Numbered from the stretch's first letter, positions 22,765-34,500 are shown. The stretch: 64,000 nucleotides of DNA from Alentia gelatinosa (GCA_950022655.1 OX465584.1:4969694-5033693); one strand, 5' to 3'. Program-made: numbers and translations. Notes: generated by a model from the sequence alone, not told the origin.

Positions 22765-23152
22765 GCACACCTCTCATAAGAGCTCACACTCTCTAAGTGG
22801 TATTCTGTACTCTCCCTACGAATTCTTAACGAATTAGCCTTAGAGCCTTGAGAATCAACTGGCCTGCCCCCGTGTTGAAGACGTACATCAATGCAACCCA
22901 AAGATTCCTATAATCTCAATGATGCCATTTAGCGGGAATACTGTGTGCCAGTTGATTCTCAAGGCTCGAAGCCTAATTCGTTATTATAGGAATCTTTGGG
23001 TTGCATTGATGTACGTCTTTAGCATGGAAGGCAGGCCATTGGATTCTCAAGGCTCTAAGCCCTAGTTCGTTAAGAATTCTTCTCCATAGAGCGCAGTGAG
23101 AACCTTGTACAGAATAACACTTAGAGAGTGTGAGATCTTATGAGAGGGGTGC
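22765..23152. mobile_element. 388-bp palindromic MITE, CTCTCATAAGA family
   Basis: Inverted ends GCACACCTCTCATAAGAGCT and GATCTTATGAGAGGGGTGC lead into CACACTCTCTAAGT arms. Further in are AGAATTCTTAACGAA..., GCCTTGAGAATCAACTGGCC and GACGTACATCAATGCAACCC modules, several present in both orientations. A central part is repeated, so this copy is longer than those at 30587-30887 and 43512-43850. No target duplication is visible. Confidence 0.8.
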
Positions 23153-23159
23153 ACCGACA

Positions 23160-24890
23160 GGAAGAGATGCTTCTCAAATAGTTGAGTTCCGAGATGAAGA
23201 TGAAAAAATGTTTAGGATATGGATCTGGGAGGTGTTTTTAAAAGAGAGAGCGATTAAAAGCTCCATCTTATGATGGTCTTTGTAGTATCCTCATTACCTA
23301 AAGTGATCAGTCTTCACGAAAGACTGTCATATAGGACAATCAGGAAAATATCTTTATTTTGGGTATTTTAAAAACTCTTAATTGTGATCCACAAAGGCCT
23401 TAGAGGCCAACCCCAAGGGGTGTCGTAGTAGTACTTTGGTTAGCAGAAATAAAACAATTTGGCTTCTTTCAGCTAAAAATGGCCACCTGAAGTGTAGCTG
23501 GATGATTTTTTTTTTGCTATACATAAATCTATCATAGAGGTACTAAGAAGGCTTATTTGTAAAATGGAAGTCAATAAAGATTCGTCATTCATCAAAATCA
23601 TATTTGGTCATTCACCAAAGATAATCCTTGTGTCGAACAAATTGCCATCGCGTGATCTTAAAGATCAATCTGATTGGTTGTCCACAAAGATATGTCTTTC
23701 ACAAAGACCATAAAGATTTAAACAACCATATTTAAACAATGCAACCACATCGAGATCCTTGTCAGTATCGCCCCTGGTTAGTCCTAATTGTAGTCCATCA
23801 GTTATCATCGTTCTTAGTTACAAAAACACCTTCCTGGGTACAGAAGAGAAAAAAAGGGGAGATATGGCAGCTTGGGTAAACTAGGAGCAAACTGTATGTT
23901 TATCATTGTTGAAAGGCAATGTAGATGAATAATAATTAAAAGGTTATGTATTCAGTCTATGGGTCATTGTAACCAAAACATAAGCAGCGTATATGAGTGT
24001 TTTGCCCATGCTCAATACCATTGTATATAAATTGATTTTATAGGTAATATATACATTTGATGTGACTTGATGTATATTAAAAATAGATGAGTGTTGGTGG
24101 GATAGGGGTGAATAAAATTGATATGAATATATTACGTGTACTACCCTACAAATTGTGAATGCTAGAAATTTAATCTTGAAAAATATATTGGAGTGATGAT
24201 GGATGTTAGATTGAGGATGGGAGTGTGAATGGCAGACAAGTGACAGTTGGAATGGCAGGTGGTGAGAGACAAGTCTGAGTGAAGACGAAATGTGTACTTG
24301 TGTAGTGTGTTGATGTGTCGACAGGTGGCAGCAGTGACAGAGTAGGCCCTACCTGCACGCATATTGCTTGATCGTCCTAAATCGTGTAAGAATGATTTGG
24401 AATGATATTTCGGATATTAAAAGGCTTGTGTTATTTCTTTCTTCATTAATTTAATTTCCTTGATAAAATATACCTATACTCCCCTCAAATGTACCGTTCC
24501 TAGTACCATTCAGTAGTCCCCAGTGAGCTCCAGATAGCCTACAATAGGTCATACGATTTCCATAAAAACCGATTACGATGCACTCCGATGTTCCTAGTCT
24601 TGACGTTTATGTAAGATGAAAATTTCCCGATTGTCTGTGATTTTTATATTATGTATTATAGTGCATCAGGAATTTTAAATGTCTATCGAAGTAGGCGGAC
24701 TCTGGGCCTAAAAGAGTGAGATTTCTACATAAATTCATCATATAGATTCGATCACAACCCCTATGACAGGAACCCAATGAGAAAAGTTGAACTTTGAGAT
24801 AGTCCCGATATAACCTCATGGTCCCCCCGCACATTAAAGAAACCAAGGAGTATAGAGAAAGTTGGACAAACCAACCAACAAACAGTTCTA
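23160..24890. other. no gene seen
   Basis: Includes the second copy of the 18.9-kb dispersed repeat (23280-23350 and 23820-23840). The rest is AT-rich with no supportable exon. Confidence 0.4.
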
Positions 24891-24894
24891 AACC

Positions 24895-25285
24895 TATTCC
24901 GTACCTAAAGTGGGATTCACACGATGGGATTCATGTACCTCACAAGGTGTTTTTTTTTAGACAAATCCTGCTGAGATTCTCTACTCGAACACAATCTCAT
25001 CGTCTAAAATATAGGGTTCCATTTCACTGAGACATGTTTTTTCCCCTGTAATTGTTGGTGTCATATACCCCTAACAAGGAACAGAATCTCATGAGATTTT
25101 GAATCCTGTGAGGTACATGAATCCCACCATGTGAATTCCACTTAACAAGGAACAGAATCTCATGAGATTTTGAACCCTGTGAGGTACATGAATCCCACCA
25201 TGTGAATTCCACTTAACAAGGAACAGAATCTCATGAGATTGTGAACCCTGTGAGGTACACGAATCCCACCTGTGAATTCCACTTC
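24895..25285 (-). repeat. 71-bp tandem repeat with flanking element ends
   Basis: Three copies of a unit with GAATTCCACTTAACAAGGAA, CAGAATCTCATGAGATT and GTGAGGTACATGAATCCCAC are arranged on the minus strand (about 25070-25285). They are preceded by a unique part with GACAAATCCTGCTGAGATTC and GGGTTCCATTTCACTGAGAC. The same combination occurs at 59868-60470 with four units. Confidence 0.85.
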
Positions 25286-25289
25286 AGCA

Positions 25290-26700
25290 AAAACAACTAC
25301 GCAGGTGGTGACCGATCCACACCTAAACTGCCACCAGGGAACCACAGGTGAGGGATGCCGGTAACCCTGGTAACCAGGTGACACCAGGGCTGGAGGGGGG
25401 CCTGATGATGCTAGTTACCTGGTGCTGTTTACGTGTCGCACCTGGGAACTATGTCCATCTCAGGGAGTGTAAACGTTTGTATCGTGTCTAACTGCGACCA
25501 CAGACATCACTGAGGTGACGCTGTCACTCAGCTACATCATCCCTCTCTATCACACGCCAGTCTGCACATTAAGTGCTGGTTCCACCAACACATGGATTTG
25601 CCATGTTATATCTTGGTATTTTTTGACAACTTTCTTTATTTCAACTTATAACATTAACAACTCCAATCTCTAAGTTCCGTTGATACATAAAAAGGGTACG
25701 GTGTTCAGCGACTAAGTTCGCTGGTTTCCATCAGCTCCCTTATAGTTCTAATACAATAAATACGTGGTCAATAAGACAGTTGATTATCTAACATGACATA
25801 CATGGGTGTATACGTTCCAGTTAACTTATAATGAACGTTTCAGTTATTAGATTTTTATAGCCGATAATTGTTCCAATTATCATATATCATAGATGATATC
25901 TCCCCAGGTTAATACAATATGTTAGACAATAGTAGGCACAGACTTAATCATCACCTTTTGGTCAGCTTTATGAATTCTTCATAGGTAGGTGTCGATTTTA
26001 ATATAGGACACATTCTGTTCCAAGCCGTGGCTGTTTGATATTCCACACTTTTTTTTTTTAATTTCTAATTTTGGTCTACAGGTTTTAAGAAATTTGGCCT
26101 TATTTTTTCTTGTTCTGTGTTGTCGTACATCAATATTTACGTTTTTTATTATCGTTTATCTTGTTATATCTTACAGTATTGTGATTTGTCATACCTCATT
26201 TTGTGTATATTTTGGTGCTCCACCACCGCGACGCCTCAAAATCTATTACCGACATATCGCTGCATACCGCGATCTATCGTGGCAAGAGCATGGCAAAGGT
26301 GCCTAACCAAAGCGATGGTTCGCGCCAAATATGCCGCCACTGATCTGCAGTCAGGAACCACTGACGACAGATCAGTGAATGGAAACAGACATATAGAGAA
26401 GTGTTCACCGATTAATCGTGCATAGATTATGCAATAAGGCCACCACCGACTGACTTGGTCAACGACTGACAGAATCAAAGAGGTCTAAAATCGTTGGTGA
26501 TGGTCATTGTGTTTTGAGGACAGTTATATCTATATGGACCTGTCAAATGTAGCAGAAACAAAGCATACAAGGCACCCTAACCGATTTTTATATATCAACG
26601 TGCCGTTGTTGGCCACCACCAACCGACTTTTAAAAGAACTATATCAAGAGGTGCCCTTTCCGTCGGCCAGTGGAAAATGATTTTATATGCTGTGCGTCCT
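25290..26700. other. no gene seen; MITE pieces
   Basis: CCAGGTGACACCAGGGC-like strings lie near 25375. At 26220-26640 there are pieces of a family with ATCTGCAGTCAGGAACCAC and CAATGGAAAAT ends. No gene. Confidence 0.4.
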
Positions 26701-26714
26701 TGAAGTAATTCTAT

Positions 26715-27045
26715 CTAAAAAATTGAATTAAGTCAAATTTATTCCCAGAAAATATTTTGAATTGAGTGAACCATAATTCCTGATAGTGTTTTGAATTGAG
26801 TGAAATGAAATTCCTACTAAAGTTTTGAATTGAGTCGAATATTTTCCAGATAGTATATTGAATTCCGTCATATATAACTCCTGCTATTATTTAGAATTAA
26901 TATATTTCCTGGTGGTATTTAGAATTTAGAGAAATGTGTTTCCCGATCGAATTCAGAATTGAGTGATATATAGTTCCTGATAGCATTTAGAATTGAGTGA
27001 AATATATTTCCTGATACTATTTTGAATTGAATCATGTCCTGATAA
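26715..27045. repeat. degenerate 35-37-bp tandem repeat
   Basis: The phrase TTTTGAATTGAGTGAAATAT followed by ATTTCCTGATAGT recurs about nine times with many changes. It is an old minisatellite. Confidence 0.8.
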
Positions 27046-27650
27046 AATCTCTCAATGAAAAATAAAATATCGCTTTGTAATATAAAATATTAAGGATTGA
27101 CCATTGATATTTTCTACTATCTAAGATTGGACTCCAATTCCAAGATTCAATCATTGCACTGCATTATCACACAGACTCGGTATCAGCGTGATATTCCCGT
27201 GACCTTTGCTTTAGTGTAAAACACACAAACAAGTAATGGAATATTCATGAATTAGGAATAGATGGTAAAACAACTTGCCATAAAATCTGGCTTTGCCTTC
27301 TACTTACGAGTGGGAAAAAGGACAGCTTTGAGCTGACGCTAGAGGATAAAGAAGACCAATAAATGCGCACCTACTCGGGCCATAAAGCACACCTGGCCAT
27401 ATTGTGGAGGCCCGGGTAGCACCCCGCCCGTTCACGGCCCGTACCTGCCATAAGGCCGGCCTCCATTGGGCGACTAGGGAGGATGGTGGGGCTGGGGCAC
27501 TCTCCCGGCGGATGTTTCGCAGCGCTAACACTTACTAATCTCTGCCTCAACCCAAAGCTGGTTCCCCGGTATCTGCTAAGGACAGGGAAAACCAGCCACT
27601 ATTTCAGATTCAAAACAGGGCAACTGTCAAAAGTCATGAAACAACTCATA
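27046..27650. other. no gene seen
   Basis: The GC-rich segment at 27370-27530 has open frames on both strands with no recognisable domain. Confidence 0.4.
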
Positions 27651-27945
27651 TATTATTATATACCTATGTCCGAATGTCTATTAAATACTGCCCGCTGCTA
27701 GGGGTGCAGTAATAATAATGTTCGTGCCCGCTGTGACTGCGACTTTATAAGTCATTAAAATGGCGTTTTTTCACCAATTAAAGGTATATAATAATAAGCA
27801 AACGTCCTTACTGTAGACGAAATGGTTCTCGTTCTCGGTCAGTCGTCGATTTTATACTGCCTTTCGCCTATGGTGTCAGGCAGTATGAAATCAACGACTG
27901 ACCTCGAACAGGAACCGTTTCGTCCATAGTAAGGACGTTTCCTAA
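27651..27945 (+). mobile_element. group IV hairpin element
   Basis: TATTATTATATACCTATGTC end with GCTGCTAGGGGTGCAGTAAT, inverted inner motif AAGGTATATAATAATA at 27780-27795, and a hairpin at 27798-27945 with AAACGTCCTTACTGTAGACG arms. It is the cleanest copy for the inverted end pair. Confidence 0.8.
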
Positions 27946-28325
27946 TGTTATGAATTGTGAAATATAGGAATGGTTAAATGAGCTTCACAGACAATCCAGC
28001 TTGGTTTTTTCAGCTTAAACCACTTTATAACGTGAATCCACATTTGACTGACCCTTCAATTGAGCACATGTGACATGTTGACAAACCAAACCCTGCATCA
28101 CATGAGGTGCTTTCCACTGAAGAAAGTAATCCCTAGTCCCTAATCTGGTTTTGACATAACAAATAACAGAAATGAGTGTATATCATTTACCATATAAGTA
28201 CATGTATGTGCATTTCGATATACAAGTAGAACACATAATACTCCCCAAAGCACCCAGAATTTAAGAAATTGAAAAAGACTATGTAATAGTCGAAACGTTG
28301 GTTCTATACAATAATATGAAGAGAC

Positions 28326-28604
28326 GTCACAAGTTTGAGTCTGAGTTTATTTATGCCACGTATTTTGTTGGCTCCATAATTTCACGAGTCGAAGATGAGT
28401 GACATTACAGAGCCAACAAAATGAGTGACGTAAAGAAACTCAAACTCAAACGAGTGGCGTCTAGATTTTATCCTACCTCATTTCCATATTTTTTCAGTAT
28501 CAGAATGTAGTGGCATAAACAACACTTTATGTCACACCCATGACATAAACAAATCCCATGTTAAGCCTATGGCGTTTTTTTTATTAGGGGTAGGATAAAC
28601 GCCT
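28326..28604 (-). mobile_element. group II element with a third kind of hairpin
   Basis: The minus-strand end TTATCCTACCCCTAATAAAA with CCATAGGCTTAACATGGG is at 28560-28602. The inner motif TTTATCCTACCTCA (plus strand) is at about 28477. The hairpin (28326-28470) has arms GAGTTTATTTATGCCACGTA/ACGTAAAGAAACTCAAACTC and TTTTGTTGGCTC/GAGCCAACAAAA. Neither arm matches other group II hairpins. Confidence 0.75.
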
Positions 28605-28894
28605 AAATTTAATACAGTATTCTTGGTAGTTGTACTATTCCCTCCTCTCTAATTTAAGAAATTGGTGTATGGGACAGATTTTGTCCCAGAAGGTGGGGCA
28701 GAGATACAAGCGGCCGTAGGAAGTAGAGTGCCGGATCTCTGCTAGGAGAGTGGGGCAGGGGGTGTGAAGTGAGGGGTGAATACGAGGCAGAGGGGTAAAC
28801 TGGGTATGATCACACCCACACACCCTGTCCACACCCTGCTGTCGCTGCTCCACACTTTTCACACCTTTGTCACGACTGGTTCCACTGAGGCTTG

Positions 28895-29060
28895 ATGCTC
28901 AGTAGAGAATATTTCTTGAATGTCATTAGGTTTTACTGGAGTTCAGTAGAATATTTCTTGAATGTCATTAGGTTTTACTGGAGTTCAGTAAATAATATTT
29001 CTTGAATGTCATTAGGTTTTACTGGAGTTCAGTGGAGAATATTTCCTGAATGTCATTAGG
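28895..29060. repeat. 50-bp tandem repeat, about 3.3 copies
   Basis: GAATATTTCTTGAATGTCAT then TAGGTTTTACTGGAGTTCAG recurs at a spacing of about 47-50 bases with small length changes. Confidence 0.9.
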
Positions 29061-29242
29061 ATGGAAGATCATGATACGGAGAACTGAAGAGAAAGACACA
29101 TTATGGGAGCTACAAGTGAGAAATGGACAATTATATATGTTGTATTTCGCAGGAAGCATTGCAAACTATCTTATAAACATGGTCCAACTCTTATGAACTA
29201 TATAGTTGGTGAATGAAATGTTGTTGCAGTTTCTGCGGTTAA

Positions 29243-29556
29243 CCCTTTAAGGATGGATGCCTGCACAGAACTACCCCATTAAGGACGGATGTTGGTAGCA
29301 CTTTATACCGCTAGGGGACGGGCCCATATTAGTCAAAACCTATGCTTTGAATCTTTAATCATGTGATATGAAACATAATCCTAAATGTTTAATTTTTCTC
29401 TGAATAGAAATACTAATACCTACATTCTGTGGAAAAATTGATTAATATTGCTCTATTAATTCCTTGTTAAAAACGAACTTGTATATTTTTGAAAAACGAT
29501 GCCATCATTCGCCCTGGGTCAGTTGATGCCTCAAGGCATCATTCACCCTTAAAGGG
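29243..29556. mobile_element. piggyBac-like MITE, TTAA target sites
   Basis: The ends CCCTTTAAGGATGGATGCC and ...CACCCTTAAAGGG are inverted, and TTAA flanks both (29239-29242 and 29557-29560). TTAA duplication with CCCTTT termini is typical of the piggyBac superfamily. At 314 bp and without a transposase it is non-autonomous. A second right-type end lies at 29825-29844, so a larger or nested copy ending at 29840 is also possible. Confidence 0.75.
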
Positions 29557-29739
29557 TTAAGAGCAAGTCACTAGAAAGCCAAGTCTAAATGCGGAAGCAA
29601 AAATCTACCTGTCTGAGGTCTAGCTGGTGCAGGATGAAGATCTAGAGAGAAATACAGAATTAGTGATGTCAGTTGGGTCCATGATAAAAAAAGGAAATAT
29701 TTTTCAATGTGGAATTTACTGCCTGTCAGCATCAGAGAA

Positions 29740-29844
29740 ATGGTGTTCAAGGCATCATTCGCCTTGGGCCGGTTGATGCCTCAAGGCATCATTCGCCTTG
29801 GGCCGGGTGATGCCTCAAGGCATCATTCGCCCTTAAAGGGTTAA
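29740..29844. repeat. palindromic 41-bp tandem repeat and a second TTAA end
   Basis: GATGCCTCAAGGCATCATTC followed by GCCTTGGGCCGG is repeated two to three times and closes with CCCTTAAAGGG-TTAA. Each unit is itself a palindrome (TGCCTCAAGGCA). It extends the right end of the neighbouring piggyBac-like element. Confidence 0.8.
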
Positions 29845-30130
29845 TTGACCTGGGGATACACCTATCGGTTCCAAATAGAGATTATAGGATCACTTGGCTA
29901 TTTCAGTTATTTAGAGCACTGAGTGCTGAGAGGTGGGAGGGTGGGTGTAGGAGAGGCCGAGACTTCAGGGTAGAGAGGGGAACTTTTTTTCTTTGTTTGT
30001 TTGGGTAGTTTAAAGTCCAATTTGTTAGAGAGAGGGAGGGTAACGAAAGCGGTGATCTCCGGAATCGCCAAGGAAAATCGGTGTGTATGTGAGATATTAT
30101 TTCATAGGAATATCTCCCACCTATAATGTA
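29845..30130. repeat. dispersed repeat shared with 34.05 kb
   Basis: GATTATAGGATCACT, GGCTATTTCAGTTATTTAGA and GAGCACTGAGTGCTGAGAGG recur at 34055-34125 in the same order. No gene is seen. Confidence 0.6.
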
Positions 30131-30250
30131 GAACCAATAATCAGGTGAAATATGAAATGATAGCTCACATACACGCCATTATGTATTGGAGGTTCCGGAA
30201 ATCGCTGCGTTACTCGCTTGGTGTGTACTGGCAAAACCTACATGTGTATG

Positions 30251-30412
30251 ATTTATACACAATATTGACTGGTTTCAGAAACAAGTGGCCGTATGCTCCC
30301 ACTAGTGGACCCGTTGTAATATCCAAGCGGATTCGAGGATATTGCGTAGGGTCAACTCTGAAGAACATACAAACGTTTTTATCTGAAACCAGTCTATATT
30401 GTATTTATTATC
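30251..30412 (+). mobile_element. group I hairpin
   Basis: ACAATATTGACTGGTTTCAG and CTGAAACCAGTCTATATTGT pair as outer arms. The centre has GTAATATCCAAGCGGATTCG and GGATATTGCG. The flank TTTATTATCCATC follows, which is an inner end motif. The body of the element is not recognisable. Confidence 0.7.
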
Positions 30413-30586
30413 CATCTTTATCCAACTGGTGGCGTGCCGATTTTAGTTCGCTTAAGTTATGCCCTATTTTTCCATACATACTTTTTGTCCATATACGCCG
30501 CTTTTTGAATCCCGGAGCATACAACATATCAGTATGCGCCGGGTGTGTAACAGATTCCCAAAGCTTTACTAAGGACACTTTTGGTG

Positions 30587-30887
30587 GACCCCTCTCATAA
30601 GATCTCACACTCTCTAAGTCGTGTTCTGTACTCTCACTACGCTCTATGGGGAAAAATCCTTAACGAACTAGGCTTAGAGCCTTGAGAATCAACTGGCCTG
30701 TCTCCCGTGCTAAAGACGTATATCTATGCAACCCAAAGATTCCTATAATCTCAGTGATGCCACCTAGCGGGAATACTGTGTGCCAGTGGATTCTCTTAGT
30801 TCGTTAAGAAGTATTCTCCCATAGAGCGTAGTGAGAACCTTGTACAGATTACGACTTAGAGAGTGTGAGATCTTATGAAAGAGGTGC
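30587..30887. mobile_element. 301-bp palindromic MITE, CTCTCATAAGA family
   Basis: CCCCTCTCATAAGATCTCAC at the left and GTGAGATCTTATGAAAGAGG at the right, with shared inner modules GCCTTGAGAATCAACTGGCC and CAACCCAAAGATTCCTATAA. It is shorter than the 22.8-kb copy, which carries an extra inverted half. Confidence 0.8.
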
Positions 30888-31184
30888 TGTATTAAGGTGG
30901 ATAATACAAACACAAATGGGTCACTTTCTCTCACCCCAACCCCAATCTTAACTGTACACAGATGAACACCGACATTTCTAGTGGAAGGATCCAGGATGTC
31001 GCTGTCAATGGCGTCTTCTTAGTCACGTGACAGAGAGCTAGCACCCCCTGACGGTCATCTGGAGAACTGTCTCATAAAGCAGACAGGTGTGAGGTGCACA
31101 TTCCTGACACCTGATGGTGACGGTTTGACGCGGACCACCCAGGAGCTGTCAGGCACGTACACACAGCCCATCGGTGATAGGTAA

Positions 31185-32060
31185 CTCTGTTAACACTTTC
31201 CGGATGGATAATACCTTGAAATAAGTCCGGCTTAGACTGGATAATATATTGGAATCCCCCCCCCCCCCAAGCATAGACTGGATAATGCCTAGAGGCATTC
31301 CCCAGCATAGACTGGATAATGTTTGGAATACCCGCAACATAGACTGGATAATATCTCAGGGCATTCAAAACATAGACCCTGTTAACCCTTTCGTGATGGA
31401 TAATACCTTGAAATAATTCCAGCATAGACTGGAATATGAATTGGATTACCCCCAGCATAGACTGGATAATACCTCAGGGTATTCCCAACATAGACCAACA
31501 TAGACCCTCTTAGACCAACATAGACCCTCTTAACCCTTTCGTGATGGATAATACCGTGAAATAAGTCCAGCATAGACCGGAAAATGGATTGGAATCCCCC
31601 TGCAGCATAGACTGGATAATGCCTAGAGGCATTCTCCAGAGTAGACTGGACAATGCTTTAAGACATTCACCAGCATAGACTGGAGAATGCTTTAAGACAT
31701 TCACCAGCATAGACTGGAGAATGCCTTGAAATACTCCCAACCTAGACCGGATAACGCCTTGAGGCATTCCCCAACATAGACTGGAAAATGCCTTGAGGCA
31801 GTCCTAACATAGACTAGATAATGCCTTGAGGCATTCCCCAGAATAGACTAGATAATGTCTGGAAGAATTCCCCAACATAGACTGGAAAATGCCTTGAGGC
31901 ATTCCTCAGCATAGACTGGATAATGCCTTAAGGCATTCCCAAAAATAGACTGGATAATACATAGAGACATTCCCCAGCATAGATAATGCCTTGAGGTATT
32001 CCCATAGCAAAGACCTATATAATGCCTTGAGGCAATCGCAGCAAAGACCTTCTTGAGGCA
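31185..32060. repeat. about 33-bp tandem repeat, highly variable
   Basis: CATAGACTGGATAATGCC followed by TTGAGGCATTCCCCA recurs about 25 times with length changes. The start mixes in longer blocks with TTAACCCTTTCGTGATGGAT. The minus-strand open frames (85-128 codons) come from the repeat. Confidence 0.9.
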
Positions 32061-32281
32061 TCCTCCAGTGAAAACAAGACATTTTATATGAGGTCGTAGA
32101 CCGAGGTTTAAATGTACGGTGGACAGGGGTGGATCTGTGCCAGGTAGAACGCCGACTTTGTATCTTTTTGTGTAGGATGGAATTAGGTAGTAGGTAGAGG
32201 AAGTAATCGTCAGAATAGCACAATTAAAAGAGCACTAGGTTTTAAAGATCAATCAAAAAAAGCAAATTGAAAGTGGCGTAT

Positions 32282-32396
32282 GATACATACACAATATTGA
32301 CTGGTTTCAGATATAAGGGGTCGTATGCTCTGAGGAGTTGACGCGTAGTATTATCCGAGCGTATGTGAGGATATTGCGGAGACTCAACTCCGATGT
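32282..32396 (+). mobile_element. truncated group I hairpin
   Basis: ATACACAATATTGACTGGTT begins an arm with AGTTGACGCGTAGTA and a loop. The second arm stops at CAACTCCGATG, where the duplicated 32.4/32.6-kb segment begins. Confidence 0.65.
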
Positions 32397-32700
32397 GTCA
32401 AATTACAACTGTTGAATGTACAGTAGAACACTGTGTAAGCGGGTTAAACTAAACATCTAATAGAGGGATCCATTCCGAGCAAAGGTGCCCGTTAACGCGG
32501 GGTGTCCGTTAGGCGGGGTTCTACTGTATATGTCGTTCAACTTCGAAGATAAAAAAAAAATCCAGATAGAATAATATTTAAAATTGATACATATACATAA
32601 ACAGATCCAGATGTATCAAGTTACAATTGTTGAATGATGATCATTTTTAAGTCGTTTGACTTTGAAGATTAAAAAAGAGATAGGATGATACTTATAATTG
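32396..32700. repeat. tandem segmental duplication with one MITE
   Basis: ATGTGTCAAATTACAACTG at 32393-32411 and ATGTATCAAGTTACAATTG at 32611-32629 start two related segments that continue into TTCGAAGATAAAAAA-like tails. The first copy carries the pogo-like MITE and the second does not. Confidence 0.75.
32421..32526. mobile_element. 106-bp pogo-like MITE, TA duplication
   Basis: Ends CAGTAGAACACTG and CGGGGTTCTACTG are inverted and flanked by TA (32419-32420 and 32527-32528). TA target sites with CAGT...ACTG termini fit the pogo/Tigger branch of Tc1/mariner. The inner phrases GTGCCCGTTAACGCGGGG and TGTCCGTTAGGCGGGG mark the right arm. Confidence 0.75.
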
Positions 32701-33062
32701 ATACATTAGATATACACGTAAACCAACAAACTAACCGGTATCATTTAGAAGGGAAAACAAAGGAGATATCTACGCCCATCCGTTGGAGTGAAAGGCTGGT
32801 GAATGAATGGTGTAATTTGATGACTGACTTCCTCCATTCACCTTGACGTAAATCTCTCCTCTCCCACGTAATCTCCACTCACCCAGAACGACCCAACACC
32901 AGATTAACTACACCTCAGAGGACTTACCTCAGGTGGTGGTAAACAAAGCCTCTATCCCTCCCCCCTCCCGCTGTTCAACACTCAGCCCCCCCCCCCCCTC
33001 CACACACACACACACACACACGCACAGCATCCAAAGACTCCCGTCAACACAAAAGATGCGCT
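32700..33062. other. no gene seen; poly(C)/CA patch
   Basis: Includes C13 and (CA)n at about 32987-33022. No exon. Confidence 0.5.
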
Positions 33063-33066
33063 ATAA

Positions 33067-33235
33067 GGCCCGTTTCCATTGGCCGACATACACGGTGTAG
33101 ATTTTTTGTGTTTTCCTAAAAGTATATTTCCATTTCTATTTCTCCTAATAACCCATTTATACCCTGAGTCAGCAGTGCTAAAGGTTCGACGGTGGTTCCT
33201 GACTGTATGTCGGTGATGGCCAATGGAAATAGGCT
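33067..33235. mobile_element. 169-bp MITE, GTTTCCATTGGCCGA family
   Basis: GGCCCGTTTCCATTGGCCGA on the left pairs with ATGGCCAATGGAAATAGGCT on the right. Inside is the GGTTCCTGACTGTATGTCGG phrase found at other members. Target duplication is unclear. Confidence 0.7.
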
Positions 33236-33239
33236 ATTA

Positions 33240-33546
33240 AGCCTGATGCCCATCTACCGATTCAGGGTTGAGCGATTAGTTCCCAAATCGTATAGGAGTC
33301 GGTGAACTTGTCGCAGGCAAATTATGTAACCCTTCTCTCGACCAACGGACATTGAGGAGATGGGGTAGTGGATATTAGTCCTAAGCAAATCGGTCTTCTA
33401 ATCGTTGGCTCACCCTTGCCTAGCTGTCCTACATCTACCGACTACGGCCGACTCCGTTAGGATGTCTTGGGTGAGACAAATTACCGTCCGTTTGTCGCCG
33501 ACAAAGGTACATGAATGTTCCGAAATCGGTAGATGGGCATTGGGCT
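33240..33546 (-). mobile_element. 307-bp MITE, TTA duplication
   Basis: AGCCTGATGCCCATCTACCG and CGGTAGATGGGCATTGGGCT are the inverted ends. TTA flanks both sides (33237-33239 and 33547-33549). It is the inverted second copy of 10003-10310 and directly abuts the preceding MITE. Confidence 0.85.
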
Positions 33547-33603
33547 TTAGGAGAATGGAGAAACTCTACACAGTGCTTGCATGTAAATTTTAATGGGCCC
33601 ATA

Positions 33604-33710
33604 AGGCCTGTTTCCATTGGCCGATTTCTCGCAGCAGGTGCCTGCAGTCAGGAACCACCGACGGACCTTTGGCACTGCTGATGCAAGATCGGTCAATGGA
33701 AACGACCCAG
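33604..33710. mobile_element. 107-bp MITE, GTTTCCATTGGCCGA family
   Basis: AGGCCTGTTTCCATTGGCCG and CGGTCAATGGAAACGACCC are inverted ends. The interior has TGCAGTCAGGAACCACCGA. A half copy follows at about 33990-34045 (GTCGGCCAATGGAAACGGGC). Confidence 0.65.
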
Positions 33711-33872
33711 CTTGTGAAATGACCCACGACTTTTTCTGCTCAGATTCTGCAATGTGGCACCAGCCATCGACGGCGTGGGCGACACGCGGCGCTGTCGGGC
33801 ACTTAATTGTAGGCCGTCGTAGCCCGTCATAGTAGGTGGGAGGGCCCCCTTATCATTATCAAACTACATTTG

Positions 33873-33972
33873 AAGGGAAACCAAGTTTTCAGTGAGAGAA
33901 AGTCAAAGTTAAAGACGACATGTCCAAACCAAGTAACTTTGATTTTCTCTCTCCGGAACATAGTTTCCCTCT
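33873..33972. mobile_element. hairpin, GAGGGAAACTATGTTCCGG family
   Basis: AAGGGAAACCAAGTTTTCAG with AGAAAGTCAAAGTTA pairs with TAACTTTGATTTTCTCTC and CATAGTTTCCCT. Both ends match the larger hairpin at 5693-5843. Confidence 0.7.
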
Positions 33973-34052
33973 ATAGATCCATCAGTGGTTCGTGACTGCA
34001 GATCGGTGCCAGGTAGTCGGCCAATGGAAACGGGCTTTTTCATTGAGAATGC

Positions 34053-34500
34053 GGAGATTATAGGATCACTAGATGTCTCGTGGCTATTTCAGTTATTTAG
34101 AGCACTGAGTGCTGAGAGGCGGGGGGGGGGGGGGGCGGGTGTAGGAGAAGCTGAGACTTCAGTGAAGAGAAAGGAGACGAGGGCAGACAATAATACGTGA
34201 TTTTCCGGACGGGAGCGCCCCCACCCGGGCGGTCCCTGAGATGAAGGGGATTGTGGGAAGTCGATTACATCATCTTTAAGGTGGGTGAAATCCTCAGGTC
34301 GTGTTAAATCATCGTGAGGTGTAGAGAGGTGGTGATGAGGGGTAGGTGTAGACTTGCTCAAGTGTTTGATTATGAACATTCATTAAATGATTAAACACAA
34401 TCAGAATTAAAGTTCATGACTGGCCCATGAATCAAAGACTTGCCCACTATAAACAGAATATCTTGTTTATGGCCCCGAGATACTCCCCGTAACCCTATAC
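34053..34500. repeat. second copy of the 29.9-kb repeat, poly(G)
   Basis: A GGCTATTTCAGTTATTTAGA module is followed by a run of 15 G (about 34123-34137). The rest to 34500 has no supportable exon; opposed open frames cover it. Confidence 0.6.

Noticed and set aside
22380..22796. 138-codon plus-strand frame
   Set aside because: It ends inside the left arm of a MITE and has no recognisable domain.
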